64,000 bases of DNA from Runella sp. CRIBMP (GTDB taxonomy: Bacteria; Bacteroidota; Bacteroidia; Cytophagales; Spirosomataceae). Location of the stretch: NCBI RefSeq assembly GCF_009905605.1, contig NZ_JAAAKZ010000001.1:372001-436000 (forward strand), in the 5' to 3' direction. The notes beneath the pieces were generated by a model that made no database searches, was not told where the DNA came from, and was given only the letters and a program-made list of their open reading frames with translations. The position numbers were made by a program, and so were the translations under genes. Below are positions 10,147 through 19,929 of this stretch, one piece after another. Every line of letters begins with the position of its first letter. Positions within the stretch are counted from its first letter, which is position 1.

Positions 10147-10154
10147 CAAAGGTA
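10147..10154 (-). promoter_or_regulatory. -7 box of nspC
   Basis: The minus strand reads TACCTTTG, a full -7 match, 24 bases before ATG 10122. It overlaps the TTG codon that would start the longer frame, which supports the ATG. The -33 region is not convincing. Confidence 0.45.
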
Positions 10155-10260
10155 AGTAAATCGTGAAGGAAACATTTAATTGGGCGAGTTCGTTTGTTAA
10201 TTCAGTTATATTCTGGCTGATTTTACGTTAATTTAGAATCTAACAATCGTTTTTTTGTCA

Positions 10261-11043
10261 ATGAAGATAGGATTAGTACTGTCGGGAGGAGGTGCTCGAG
10301 GCATCATGCACCTTGGGGTAATAAAAGCGTTACAGGAGCGAAAAGTAGATATTGCTGCTATTTCGGGCACGAGCGCGGGGGCTATCGTTGGGGCGCTTAT
10401 CGCACACGGTCATAGTCCAGATGAAGTGCTTGCTAAGTTGCTTACAATCAACTTTTTGAAATACCTGCGGCCTTCATTTAACGGCCCTGGTCTACTAAGA
10501 ATGGACAAAGCGGAAGAACTCTATCGGGAGTTGTTACCCCATAATTCATTTGAAAAATTAAAAATCCCTCTCACTGTTGCAGCCACCGACATAGAAGCGG
10601 GCGAAATTGTGTATTTTCAATCGGGGGAGTTGATTCGTCCGTTGATGGCTTCAAGTTGCTTGCCAGGCATTTTTGAACCCATTCGCCATAATAAGCGGCT
10701 GTTTGTAGACGGTGCCGTTTTGAATAATCTACCCATCGAGCCGCTCTTAAAAGATGCAGTAGACTTCCTAATTGGGGTCAATTGTAACCCTCCGCTTCCA
10801 GATAAGCCAATCCGCTCAATGCGGACCGTCATTGAGCGCAGTTTATTGTTGGCTGTTCGCAATAAAACACAAGAACGTACCCTACAGTGTCAATTGTTGT
10901 TTGAACCAAGAGAAGTAGGGAAGTACGATATATTTGATATTAGGAAAGCCCGCGAAATTTTTCTGGTTGGCTACCATTCGGTGACGAAATCTTCCGACAA
11001 ACTACGAATGCTAGAAGATTACACTAATCTGCCTAAACAATGA
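10261..11043 (+). CDS. Patatin-like phospholipase (RssA-like)
   Basis: The protein has the oxyanion loop SGGGARG, the nucleophile elbow GTSAG and the catalytic aspartate in VDGAVLNN, so the Ser-Asp dyad of patatin lipases is intact. At about 260 residues it matches the small bacterial RssA/YchK group rather than secreted toxins, and there is no signal peptide. It probably hydrolyses acyl esters of lipids at the inner membrane. ATG 10261 is preferred over TTG two codons upstream. A near -7 box TAATTTAG lies at 10229-10236. The gene is followed by about 575 bases without a gene. Confidence 0.88.
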   Translation: MKIGLVLSGGGARGIMHLGVIKALQERKVDIAAISGTSAGAIVGALIAHGHSPDEVLAKLLTINFLKYLRPSFNGPGLLRMDKAEELYRELLPHNSFEKLKIPLTVAATDIEAGEIVYFQSGELIRPLMASSCLPGIFEPIRHNKRLFVDGAVLNNLPIEPLLKDAVDFLIGVNCNPPLPDKPIRSMRTVIERSLLLAVRNKTQERTLQCQLLFEPREVGKYDIFDIRKAREIFLVGYHSVTKSSDKLRMLEDYTNLPKQ

Positions 11044-11618
11044 ATGCTGTTTTATAACTCACTAAAATAGACGAACCCCCATTTTTTTTAGACAAACTCC
11101 TTTCTATAGAGCTATTTTTTTTTCGGCTAAATTGATTTTTTACAAGGTTTTTATTGTACTTTTTAAAGAATTTTTTAAAAGAAACAATTCTGGATTTGAC
11201 TTTTAGGGACAATTGTTAATACCGTAAATTACCCCTAATTCCTTAGAAATTTTGCTCAAAAAGGCCTTTTTTGACAATATTATCTATTGTAAGTACAAGT
11301 AATTTCATTCTTTTTGGGCTTGAAATTTCTCATTTCCCCAATAAGCCCACTGTTTGAATTGTTATATTCTTTATTTTACTTTACATTCAGAAATTTTCTT
11401 AACCTAACTAAACAAGTACCCTATGATTCGTAACTCTATCTCTTACTTCCCCAAATTTTCTATCCCTCTGATCTAGGATTAGGAACAGGCAACATTTTCA
11501 AAACTGTGATTAGCTAAACAAATTTGTTTTGCTCGGTTTTTCTATTGCCTTCACTTTAGCGCTTCAGCGATTTTTCCATACATGTTTCACTTTAATCAAA
11601 CCAAACTAAATTACCCTT
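11044..11618. other. AT-rich intergenic region and likely long leader of the SusC operon
   Basis: No gene of normal size is seen. A candidate promoter is TTTG (11353-11356), a 20-base gap, then TACTTTAC (11377-11384, two mismatches to the -7 consensus). This would give a leader of roughly 230 bases. The leader contains a 17-codon ORF at 11423-11476 (MIRNSISYFPKFSIPLI) and a perfect 14-bp palindrome AAACAAATTTGTTT (11516-11529). Upstream, TGGGCTT and AAGCCCA (11318-11349) could pair. None of these is proven functional. Confidence 0.3.
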
Positions 11619-14600
11619 ATGAGGAAATTTTTATGTATCAACTTTCTGCTTGTGTGCATGGTTTGGGCTACTGGGGTAGCTCAAGACCGTAAAATCACCG
11701 GGAAAGTGACCTCGGCAGAGGATGGAACCCCCCTGCCAGGCGTATCGGTCGTGGTAAAAGGTACATCTAAAGGTGTGAATACCGATGCCGCAGGAAGCTA
11801 TTCAATTGACGCTCCCACTAATGCCACTTTGGTATTTAGTTTTGTGGGGACTGTTTCTCAAGAGATTAATATTGGTAATCGTACGTCAATAAACTTGGCG
11901 TTGGCGGCAGATACCAAGCAGTTGTCAGAAGTTGTGGTGACGGCGGTGGGGATTCAACGCGACAAGAAAGCGTTGGCATTTGCGGTTTCAAACGTAAAAG
12001 GCGCTGATCTTCAGCAGCGTTCGGAGCCAGATCCACTGCGTGCATTGAGTGGAAAAGTACCAGGCGTAAACATTACAGCGGGCAACGGTGCACCAGGTGC
12101 AGGTACACGTATCACAATTCGTGGTAACAACTCTTTTACTGGAAACAACCAACCGCTTTTCGTTGTGGATGGTATTCCATTTGACAACAGTGTAAACAAT
12201 ACTCAAGGGTACAACCAAAATACGGTGACTTCAAACCGTGCGTATGACATTGACCCTAACAACATTGAGTCAATGACGGTATTGAAAGGTGCGGCAGCAT
12301 CGGCTTTGTACGGTTCACGTGCGGCCAACGGCGTAATCGTAATCACGACGAAAGCGGGCAGCAAATCGGCACGTAAAGGGTTGGAGATAACGTACAACTC
12401 TTCTTATTCTGCTGAAAAAGTATCTTCTCTGCCAGAGTATCAGGATAGCTACTCACAAGGCTCTAACCAAACTTACAATGGTGGGTTTATTGGAAACTGG
12501 GGTACTGCCATGCCTGCTGCGGTAGATCGTATCAATGCCGCACTTGGTTTTGAGCGTTATTCCAAAATCATTGACCCCGACTATCCAGCAGGAACTATTC
12601 CTCATCCATTGGTAGATGCTACGGTGCCTTTTGGTGCTGCTCGTTACCAAGCGGCCTTCCCAGAATTACTACAACCCAATGGCCGTGGTATCCCAGTACC
12701 TTTACAGGGGTATGATATTGTTGGTGGTTTTTTCCGTACAGGTCACGTCATTGAAAATGGGATTCAGATCAACTCAACAGGCGATAAAACCTCGTTGAAT
12801 GCCTCAGTATCGCGCACTAAGAATAACGGTATCGTTCCTAATTCGTCTACAGAGCGTACTACTTTGAGTTTTGGTGGAAATGCCACTTTAGCCAACAATG
12901 TAAGCGTAAGTGGTAGCGTGGCTTATACCCGTACCAACCAAACAAGTCCGCAGTCGGGTGCTGGTTATTATGCTGACTACGGCGGCTTGGCTGCAGCAGG
13001 TTCTATTTATAGTCGTTTGTTTTATTTGCCACGTAATTACGATTTGAATGGCTATCCTTTTGAAAATCCGGTGGATGGTTCAAACGTATTTTATCGTGCA
13101 TTGGATAACCCTCTTTGGACCGCTAAATATAACTTGTACAACTCAAGTGTAAACCGTGTGTACGGTAATATGGCTCTGACTTACGATGTTACCCCTTGGT
13201 TGAACCTGACTGCTCGTGGAGGTTTGAATACTTACACTGAAAACCGTAAGAATACAATCCGCCCGGGAGGTACTTTCCAGCCTTTGGGTTCTGTATTAAG
13301 TCAAAGCTTGACCAACACCGAGGTGGACTTTACATTTTTGGCTACTGCACAGCATGATTTTACGGATAAGTTCAACGCTAAGCTGTTGTTAGGTTTCAAC
13401 CCCAACGAGCGTACTTACTCTGAAGCGGGTATCGCTGGTGATCCAGTCATTGATGCCAACGTATTGAATATCTCTGGTACACTCAATCAGAATGCTTACG
13501 ATTTTCAACGTAAACGTCGTTTGTATGGTATTTTCAGCGAATTGTCGTTGGGATATGGCAACTATCTCTTTTTAACGGCCTCAGCTCGTCAAGACCGTTC
13601 GTCTACTTTGCCTGCTGCCAACAATACTTATTTGTATCCTGCTATATCGGCCTCTTTCATCTTTACCGATGTATTGGGATTGCCTAAAAATATCATCAAC
13701 TTCGGTAAAGTCAGAGCTAACTACGCTACTGTAGGTAAAGATGCTGATCCTTACCAAGTAAATACAGCGTACAACTTAGGTCGTACTTTCTACAATGCCA
13801 CGGCTATTTCAACGGCCAGCTTACCAAGTCAGTTGAACAATGCTGCATTGAAACCTGAGTTTACAACAGAAATTGAATTAGGAACAGAATTACAATTCCT
13901 CAACAACCGCATTGGTCTTGACTTGGCGTATTTTAATCGTAATTCTACTGATTTGATCGTAACACGTCAATTGCCAAATACTACTGGTTTCAATACTGAA
14001 ATCACCAATGCTGGTAAAATCTCCAACAAAGGTTGGGAATTGGGCTTAACGCTTGTTCCCGTGAAATTGCGCAATGGATTTACCTGGACTTCTTTTGTGG
14101 CTTATACGCGTATTCGTTCCAAAGTGGAAGATGCAGGCCCTGGCGGTGAAATCTTTATCGGTGGTACTGGTCTCTCTGCCTTGGGTACTATTTTCCGTAA
14201 TGGATTACCTTACGGGCAAATATATGGCTCAGTAAATGCCCGCGATGAAAGCGGTAACTTGTTGATCAACCCAAATACAGGTTTGCCAATTCGGGCGGCA
14301 GGTGCAACGATTATTGGAGACCCTAACACTAAATATACGGTAGGTTGGACAAACACTGTTTCTTTCAAAGGGTTCAATTTGAACGTTTTGGTGGATTACA
14401 AAGCAGGGGGTAGCTTATTCTCTTCTACAGCGGCTTCATTGATATTGCGTGGTCAGTTGAAATCTTCAGAAGATCGCGAAGGAATGCGCGTAATCCCAGG
14501 TGTATTGGGAGATCCGCAAACGTACAAGCCGTTGTTGGGTGATGATGGCAAGCCTATCAAAAATACGATTGCGATGTCTGCATTCCAGTATCACTTTACA

Positions 14601-14909
14601 GACGGTTATGGTGCTTACGGTGCGGATGAAGTCAATATTTATGATGCTACCGTTATTCGTATCCGTGAGGTTGCTTTGGGCTACGAAGTGCCAAAAGCGT
14701 TCTTGAAAAAATACGCGAGAGTATTCGGTGGATTCCGGGTGTCAGCTTCTGGACGTAACCTGTGGTTCTATGCACCAAACATGTTACCAGGCTTGAACTT
14801 TGACCCCGAAATCTTATCAAACTTCTCGGATTCAAACATCCAAGGATTTGATTTGGGTGCTTCACCTTCAACGCGTCGTTTTGGTATCAACTTAACGGCA
14901 ACGTTCTAA
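11619..14909 (+). CDS. SusC/RagA-family TonB-dependent outer membrane transporter
   Basis: The 1096-residue protein has a signal peptide (MRKFLCINFLLVCMVWATGVAQ), a carboxypeptidase-regulatory-like domain at about residues 25-105 (ITGKVTSAEDGTPLPGVSVVV), a TonB-box-like segment (LSEVVVTAVG) and a plug domain (RIRG-like ITIRGNN, LFVVDGIPFDN, TVLKGAAASALYGSRAANGVIVITTK). The rest is a 22-strand barrel ending in a C-terminal phenylalanine. It imports an unknown oligomer with the SusD partner 104 bases downstream. It lacks the N-terminal STN domain, so anti-sigma signalling through this receptor is not expected. No local regulator is present. Confidence 0.96.
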   Translation: MRKFLCINFLLVCMVWATGVAQDRKITGKVTSAEDGTPLPGVSVVVKGTSKGVNTDAAGSYSIDAPTNATLVFSFVGTVSQEINIGNRTSINLALAADTKQLSEVVVTAVGIQRDKKALAFAVSNVKGADLQQRSEPDPLRALSGKVPGVNITAGNGAPGAGTRITIRGNNSFTGNNQPLFVVDGIPFDNSVNNTQGYNQNTVTSNRAYDIDPNNIESMTVLKGAAASALYGSRAANGVIVITTKAGSKSARKGLEITYNSSYSAEKVSSLPEYQDSYSQGSNQTYNGGFIGNWGTAMPAAVDRINAALGFERYSKIIDPDYPAGTIPHPLVDATVPFGAARYQAAFPELLQPNGRGIPVPLQGYDIVGGFFRTGHVIENGIQINSTGDKTSLNASVSRTKNNGIVPNSSTERTTLSFGGNATLANNVSVSGSVAYTRTNQTSPQSGAGYYADYGGLAAAGSIYSRLFYLPRNYDLNGYPFENPVDGSNVFYRALDNPLWTAKYNLYNSSVNRVYGNMALTYDVTPWLNLTARGGLNTYTENRKNTIRPGGTFQPLGSVLSQSLTNTEVDFTFLATAQHDFTDKFNAKLLLGFNPNERTYSEAGIAGDPVIDANVLNISGTLNQNAYDFQRKRRLYGIFSELSLGYGNYLFLTASARQDRSSTLPAANNTYLYPAISASFIFTDVLGLPKNIINFGKVRANYATVGKDADPYQVNTAYNLGRTFYNATAISTASLPSQLNNAALKPEFTTEIELGTELQFLNNRIGLDLAYFNRNSTDLIVTRQLPNTTGFNTEITNAGKISNKGWELGLTLVPVKLRNGFTWTSFVAYTRIRSKVEDAGPGGEIFIGGTGLSALGTIFRNGLPYGQIYGSVNARDESGNLLINPNTGLPIRAAGATIIGDPNTKYTVGWTNTVSFKGFNLNVLVDYKAGGSLFSSTAASLILRGQLKSSEDREGMRVIPGVLGDPQTYKPLLGDDGKPIKNTIAMSAFQYHFTDGYGAYGADEVNIYDATVIRIREVALGYEVPKAFLKKYARVFGGFRVSASGRNLWFYAPNMLPGLNFDPEILSNFSDSNIQGFDLGASPSTRRFGINLTATF

Positions 14910-15013
14910 TTTTAAGTACTGAGTACAGAGTAATGAGTATAAAGTAATGAGGATAAATCTCACACTGCTCTATACTTATTACTATCATTAAATCACTCAA
15001 AAGATACACACAA

Positions 15014-16741
15014 ATGAATTATAAAAATACAATGAAAGCCCTGGCATTGGGAGGACTCATCGCAATTGTGAGTTCTTGCCAACTGACAGAATTGGATATC
15101 AATACCGACCCCAACCGCCCAGCTACTGGTTCGTTAGCGCTATTGTTGCCGGTGGCAGAGAATGCAGCAATCAATGCTCATACTGCAATCAATAATGATG
15201 CCATGGGCTTTGCGGGGTTGAGCACAGTTTCAGATTCTTACAATTTGAGTAACACCTCTTATCAGGGTACTTGGAATGCACGTTTTCGTGAGCTTCAGAT
15301 TATTGAAGAAATGTTAAAATCATCGGCAGATGGTAAAAACCCCCGTTATCGTGGTATCGCCCTAACGTTAAAAGCGTTTTCTGTAGGGCACATGGTAGAT
15401 ATGTTTGGAGATATTCCCTATAGCGAAGCATGGAAAGGAAATGCGGCGGAGCCAAACAAAACGCCTAAGTTTGACAAAGATTCAGAGATTTATGAGGACT
15501 TGCTCAAATTGTGTGACCAAGCGATTGTTGAATTAGCCAAGCCACAACCCGTAGCTGTACAAAATGACTACATTGGCGGTGGTAATGCCGCTACTTGGAC
15601 GCGTATTGCCAGAACGGTAAAGCTTCGTTTGTTGCTTACCTCTCGTAAGGGCCGGGCCAATGGTAATGCTGAACTGAAAGCCGCATTTGAGGCGGGTGGT
15701 TTTATTTCTACACCTGCCCAAAACTGGTCTTACTTATATTCTAAGCAAATATCACCTCAACGTAATACGCACCCTTGGTATAGTACGTATGCAGGTCTTG
15801 GTGATCCCAATTATATTAACCACCAATTGATGGGTGAAATGATTTTGAACAAAGACCCTCGTTTACCGTTCTATTTCTACCGTCAAACAAGCCGTGTTTT
15901 AGACCAAAACAATCCAACAGACCGTGGTACGACTCCTTTTGGAGGTTCTTACTTGCCTTTGCGTGCCACGTTCTTGGAAGAGTACAAAAAAGCTTTTGGT
16001 TTTACGGGTGACTTGCCAGCTTCTGAAATAGCATACATAGCAGGCTATTTTGGCCGTGACCGTGGAGACGTATCAGGGGCAGCAGCCGATGGTCCATTAC
16101 GTACTACACCAGGTTGCTATCCTGCGGGTGGGGTTTATTCGGACAAAACAACGCCTGCGGTAGCCTTAACCGGACAGGCAGCCCTCAATACGGGTGGTGA
16201 TGGCCAATGGCCTGTCATTCATAGCTGGAATACTAAGTACTATCAAATTGAGGCTATCTTAGACAATACCGGTGTGACGGGTGATGCAAAAGCATTGTTT
16301 AAAGCTGCGATGGAAGAGCAAATTGCGGTTGTGGTAGCTCAAGGTTTGAAGTCAGACCCAACACGCGCAAAAGCTCCTGCAGCGGCTGATATTGCTGCGT
16401 ACGTAAATGAGTGGTTGAAATTATACGATGCCGCGACGACCAATTCGGCTAAATTGAACGTGGTGGCCAAGCAATTATGGTTCTGCTCATGGGGACAGGG
16501 TATGGATATTTGGAATTTCCAGCGTCGTACAGGCTTCCCAATCCAAAGTCAATTCAGACAGTTTTCGGTGGGTATTATGGCTCCAATCTCTAAGCCACCA
16601 CGCCAATACGCGTTGCGTTTACCTTACCCGCAATCGGAAGGTGCATTGAATCCAACCAATGCTCAGAAATACATCACTGATGTTATTTTTGACCGTGATC
16701 CAATCTTCTGGGATAAAGTGAAAGTGAAATGGGAATTCTAA
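15014..16741 (+). CDS. SusD/RagB-family nutrient-binding lipoprotein (SusD-like_2 type)
   Basis: The 575-residue protein carries a lipobox (AIVSSC, Cys about residue 23) and helical TPR-like SusD features (IWKAYSF-type segment LTLKAFSVGHMVDMFGDIPYSEAW). The C-terminal part contains the conserved AQKYITDVIFDRDPIFWD. It caps the SusC barrel at the cell surface and binds the substrate. The closest type is SusD-like_2, also represented at 34484-36007. The ligand is unknown. Confidence 0.94.
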   Translation: MNYKNTMKALALGGLIAIVSSCQLTELDINTDPNRPATGSLALLLPVAENAAINAHTAINNDAMGFAGLSTVSDSYNLSNTSYQGTWNARFRELQIIEEMLKSSADGKNPRYRGIALTLKAFSVGHMVDMFGDIPYSEAWKGNAAEPNKTPKFDKDSEIYEDLLKLCDQAIVELAKPQPVAVQNDYIGGGNAATWTRIARTVKLRLLLTSRKGRANGNAELKAAFEAGGFISTPAQNWSYLYSKQISPQRNTHPWYSTYAGLGDPNYINHQLMGEMILNKDPRLPFYFYRQTSRVLDQNNPTDRGTTPFGGSYLPLRATFLEEYKKAFGFTGDLPASEIAYIAGYFGRDRGDVSGAAADGPLRTTPGCYPAGGVYSDKTTPAVALTGQAALNTGGDGQWPVIHSWNTKYYQIEAILDNTGVTGDAKALFKAAMEEQIAVVVAQGLKSDPTRAKAPAAADIAAYVNEWLKLYDAATTNSAKLNVVAKQLWFCSWGQGMDIWNFQRRTGFPIQSQFRQFSVGIMAPISKPPRQYALRLPYPQSEGALNPTNAQKYITDVIFDRDPIFWDKVKVKWEF

Positions 16742-16758
16742 GAAAATGACGAATTTTG

Positions 16759-16797
16759 AATAATGAATGTTGAATTTACTGTTTGGCATTCATTATT
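16759..16797 (+). other. Inverted repeat between SusD and lipoprotein genes
   Basis: AATAATGAATG (16759-16769) can pair with CATTCATTATT (16787-16797) around a 17-nt loop. The AT-only stem is weak and sits between two co-oriented genes. It may be an mRNA processing or stability element rather than a terminator. A similar imperfect repeat (taatgagtata / tatacttatta) lies between SusC and SusD at about 14931-14985. Confidence 0.35.
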
Positions 16798-16823
16798 TCT
16801 CAAAATCTAAAGAAAGATAAACA

Positions 16824-17495
16824 ATGAAAAAAACACTTATATATTCATTATCACTGGCGGTTTTTCTTTTGGTAGGATGCCGCGATGAGTCGCTGAACCC
16901 TAACAAACCTTGGGAACCGGGTGTGCACGGTTGGGGCGTGTTTGACGGAGTAGCTGAAACAGGTAAAGCCAATATTGCGGCAAATGCCAGAAACTTCCCG
17001 CTTACGGGCCAGGATGCTGCTAAGATTGATTTTAAAATTCGTTGGGTATCATTGGATAACCAATTGACAGTTAATAAGATAGTGATTAAAGTGGAAATGC
17101 GTGAGTCTTACACAGATCCCGATGGCAACCCTAAGGTTGCTTCCTTGGGCGTAAAACAAGTAAAATCAATTGATGCCCCTGCTGGCAACCGTCAGTGGAA
17201 TTCGTTCAGCATTACACCTGCTGAAGTGTATAATCTGTTTAAAGATGCCACAGTGAAGTATGACAAAGTAAAGGATGTAAAAGTTTTTGAAAACCCTGCT
17301 CGCCCACGTCCTGCGGGAGCACGTTTGCAGGGAGCAAGACCTGGAGCCGCTGCCGATGCCTTTGTTGTAACTTGGGAATTGACTACTTCTACTGGTCTTG
17401 TATTTAAAGTGTGGAACGAAGACAGTATCTGTTTGGACCCTACTCCAGTGTCGCAAGCTAATGCAAACTGCCGTTTGAACTTCACGGTAAGATAA
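16824..17495 (+). CDS. Lipoprotein of unknown function in a SusCD operon
   Basis: The 223-residue product has a lipoprotein signal (FLLVGC, Cys19) followed by a beta-rich sequence with no recognised catalytic motif. Residues near 150-175 form an Arg/Pro/Ala-rich linker (ARPRPAGARLQGARPG). It occupies the place where SusE/SusF-like surface glycan-binding lipoproteins occur, so a ligand-binding accessory role is plausible. The sequence does not show this. It ends the operon at a strong terminator. Confidence 0.7.
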   Translation: MKKTLIYSLSLAVFLLVGCRDESLNPNKPWEPGVHGWGVFDGVAETGKANIAANARNFPLTGQDAAKIDFKIRWVSLDNQLTVNKIVIKVEMRESYTDPDGNPKVASLGVKQVKSIDAPAGNRQWNSFSITPAEVYNLFKDATVKYDKVKDVKVFENPARPRPAGARLQGARPGAAADAFVVTWELTTSTGLVFKVWNEDSICLDPTPVSQANANCRLNFTVR

Positions 17496-17515
17496 TCTTT
17501 CGTTTTTCTCTTATG

Positions 17516-17549
17516 AAAAATAGCAGATTCCTCGGAGTCTGCTATTTTT
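17516..17549 (+). terminator. Rho-independent terminator of the 11.6-17.5 kb SusCD operon
   Basis: AAAAATAGCAGA (17516-17527) pairs with TCTGCTATTTTT (17538-17549). The stem extends inward and is followed by U-rich sequence. It lies 20 bases after the lipoprotein stop and upstream of ATG 17576, separating the operon from the monooxygenase-like gene. Confidence 0.9.
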
Positions 17550-17575
17550 GTTTGGGATTAATTGGCGTGAAATCA

Positions 17576-18850
17576 ATGAAAAAAATACTCTTCATGTTAG
17601 GGATAAGCGCATCGGTTTTGGCACAGTCTAAACCGACGTATTATGAGCATATCCAACCCATTATTACTAAAAACTGTGCGGTATGCCATTCCCCAGGGGG
17701 AGTCGCTCCTTTTCATTTGCTGACTTACGAAGATGTAGCCAAACGCTCAAAGTTTGTGGCTAAAGTAACCCAAATGAAATACATGCCGCCTTTTCCAGCC
17801 GATAAGAGCTTTCAGCACTATGCAAACGAACGAGGTTTGAAGGAGGAAGAAATAGAACTCATTCAGCAATGGGTGGCGCAAGGAAGTGTGGAGGGGAAGA
17901 AGGCGAGAGTTAGCAGTTCACAGTTCACAGTAGGCAGTAAAGATGCTCGTTCGTCACTTACAGCCCCAAAACCTGACCTCGTACTAAAAATGCAAAATGC
18001 GTTTACCGTGCCGAACACGGGCGTTGAAGAATTTCGGTATTTCCACGTACCCACAGGCCTGAAAGAAGATGTGATGGTGGAAGCTATTGCGTTTTTGCCT
18101 GGAAATCGGAAAGTAGTGCATCACAGCCGCGTGATGGTAGACACCACGGGCCGCATGGCAGGATTGGAAGGAATGCAGGGCGCAGACCCTAGGTTGGCCG
18201 AATTTCAACGTATTCCGATGGCTGATGAGTTTTTGTATGGTTGGGTACCAGGCAATGATAAAATTCAGTTTCCCCAAGGCGTAGCCAAGAAGATGAGCGC
18301 TAATTCCAATTTGATTATGTATTTGCATTACTCGCCTTCCGCCACTACTCAAACTGACCAATCAGAGATTCATCTCTATTTTGCCAAAAAGCCTGTGGAG
18401 CGCAAAGTTAAATCGTTGATTCTTCACGAACAGCATATTACCAATCCGCCGTTTTTGATAAGAGCCAATGAAAAATCTACTTTTTACATAAGTACCAAGC
18501 CGCTGGAAGAAGATATATCGGCTATTTCAATTTTGCCGCACATGCACTTTCTGGGCAAAACCTTCAAAGCTTTTGCCATTACGCCCGAGGGCGACTTAGT
18601 GCCGTTTATTAAGATTGATAACTGGGATTTCAACTGGCAGATGACTTATCAATTTGAGACCCTCTTGCGCGTTCCTAAAGGCTCCGTTATCTTAGCCGAA
18701 GCCTCCTATGACAATACGGAAGAAAACCCGCTCAATCCTTTTAAGCCCGCTCGTGATGTAACCTTTGGGTGGAATACCACCTCCGAAATGATGGAAATGG
18801 TAATTTATTATGTTTCGTATCAGCCAGGGGATGAAAAAATAAAGCAGTAA
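17576..18850 (+). CDS. Cytochrome c / copper type II monooxygenase-like fusion protein
   Basis: The 424-residue exported protein (signal MKKILFMLGISASVLAQ) has a c-type haem site C34-A-V-C37-H38 in the first 105 residues, with a possible Met ligand in MKYMPPFP. A peptidylglycine hydroxylating monooxygenase-like domain follows. Candidate copper ligands are His182/His183 (VHHSR), His251 (LHYSP) and His322/His324 (PHMHFLGK). An ascorbate-dependent-type copper site fed by a fused haem is inferred. The substrate is unknown. An upstream in-frame ATG at 17513 overlaps the preceding terminator, so ATG 17576 was used. It converges on the PfkB gene seven bases away. Confidence 0.78.
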   Translation: MKKILFMLGISASVLAQSKPTYYEHIQPIITKNCAVCHSPGGVAPFHLLTYEDVAKRSKFVAKVTQMKYMPPFPADKSFQHYANERGLKEEEIELIQQWVAQGSVEGKKARVSSSQFTVGSKDARSSLTAPKPDLVLKMQNAFTVPNTGVEEFRYFHVPTGLKEDVMVEAIAFLPGNRKVVHHSRVMVDTTGRMAGLEGMQGADPRLAEFQRIPMADEFLYGWVPGNDKIQFPQGVAKKMSANSNLIMYLHYSPSATTQTDQSEIHLYFAKKPVERKVKSLILHEQHITNPPFLIRANEKSTFYISTKPLEEDISAISILPHMHFLGKTFKAFAITPEGDLVPFIKIDNWDFNWQMTYQFETLLRVPKGSVILAEASYDNTEENPLNPFKPARDVTFGWNTTSEMMEMVIYYVSYQPGDEKIKQ

Positions 18851-18857
18851 AAACCCG

Positions 18858-19790
18858 TTACGAGTACAAAATAGCTCTGTCAACTTTAGCAGGTAGTGGT
18901 CCCACGGTGCTGATTTTCAGGGCCGCAATATTGGCGCCAGCCTGCGCACATTCTGCGGGTGATTTGCTATCCAACCACGCCGTCAGAAAGCCAGACCAGT
19001 AAGAATCTCCCGCGCCAGTAGCATCTTTTACTTCAATAGGCTTTCCTGCAATCTCTACATAGTTTTTTCCATAATCAGAGGAGACAATACTGCCTTTCCC
19101 TCCCAATGTCAAACACACTAATTGGGCGCCCATTTGGTGGAATTTTGCAATAATTGCATCATTGGAAAGGGTTTGCCCGAAGATGCGCTCGGCATCGTCT
19201 TCGCTGAGTTTTACGAAAGCCCCGTTTTGGCAATAGTCCTGAATTGTCTGCTGTGCTTGCGCGCGGTCGGGCCAAATAGAGGGTGCATAATTGGCGTCCA
19301 AACTCACAATACACCCAGCGGCTTGGGCGCGTGCGGCGGCGGCTACAACGACACTTTGGGCGGGCTCCTGACTCAAAGCAAAACAGGTAGTATGAAAAAA
19401 TGAGGCATTTTGAAGTAAATCATCAGGGATATACGCGGCTTGAATCATGCGGTCGGCCGTGCGATAAGCGATAAAGTCAGGTGTACCTTTGGTGCGCGAT
19501 ACTAGCACAATGCTAGTGGGCGCGTGAGTGTCTCGGCCAATATAAGTGGTATCAACACCCGTTTCGGCTACTTTTTCTACGAGGTAGGTTCCTACATTAT
19601 CATTTCCAACGCAAGCGACTAGGGCTGTTGAGTTCCCCAAACGAGCCATGTTGGCTGCAAGATTGGCGGGGCTGCCCCCCTGAAATCGTTTGAAGATTTC
19701 GGTATCTGCGAGATTTTGCGTAAATTCAGTACCGATTAAGTCCGCAAGGAGTTCTCCCACGGCTACTAAGGCGTATTTTCGAGTCATCAT
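18858..19790 (-). CDS. PfkB-family carbohydrate kinase (fructokinase-like)
   Basis: The 310-residue ribokinase-fold protein has the N-terminal GGSPANLAANMARLG signature and the ATP/anion-hole motif DATGAGDSYWSGF with the catalytic Asp. The length and GGSPAN motif fit fructokinase or 2-keto-3-deoxygluconate kinase. The substrate cannot be told from sequence alone. It stands alone, convergent with the monooxygenase-like gene, with tRNA-like repeats upstream. A second, divergent PfkB kinase is in the fructan locus (49000-49890). Confidence 0.88.
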   Translation of the reverse strand: MMTRKYALVAVGELLADLIGTEFTQNLADTEIFKRFQGGSPANLAANMARLGNSTALVACVGNDNVGTYLVEKVAETGVDTTYIGRDTHAPTSIVLVSRTKGTPDFIAYRTADRMIQAAYIPDDLLQNASFFHTTCFALSQEPAQSVVVAAAARAQAAGCIVSLDANYAPSIWPDRAQAQQTIQDYCQNGAFVKLSEDDAERIFGQTLSNDAIIAKFHQMGAQLVCLTLGGKGSIVSSDYGKNYVEIAGKPIEVKDATGAGDSYWSGFLTAWLDSKSPAECAQAGANIAALKISTVGPLPAKVDRAILYS

Positions 19791-19929
19791 AGGTTTTAGG
19801 AAATAGACTGCAATTTAGGAATGGTTTGCAGATTTGCAAAAGGGAAATTTGGCACAAAATTTGAGATGAAATCTTGTATGACAGATAAGCCTTTGTTTAT
19901 TTTGCAAACACCTATTTGGGAATTAATAA

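Noticed and set aside
17513-17576. ATG 17513 as the start of the monooxygenase-like gene
   Set aside because: The added stretch is the terminator hairpin; ATG 17576 begins a proper signal peptide.
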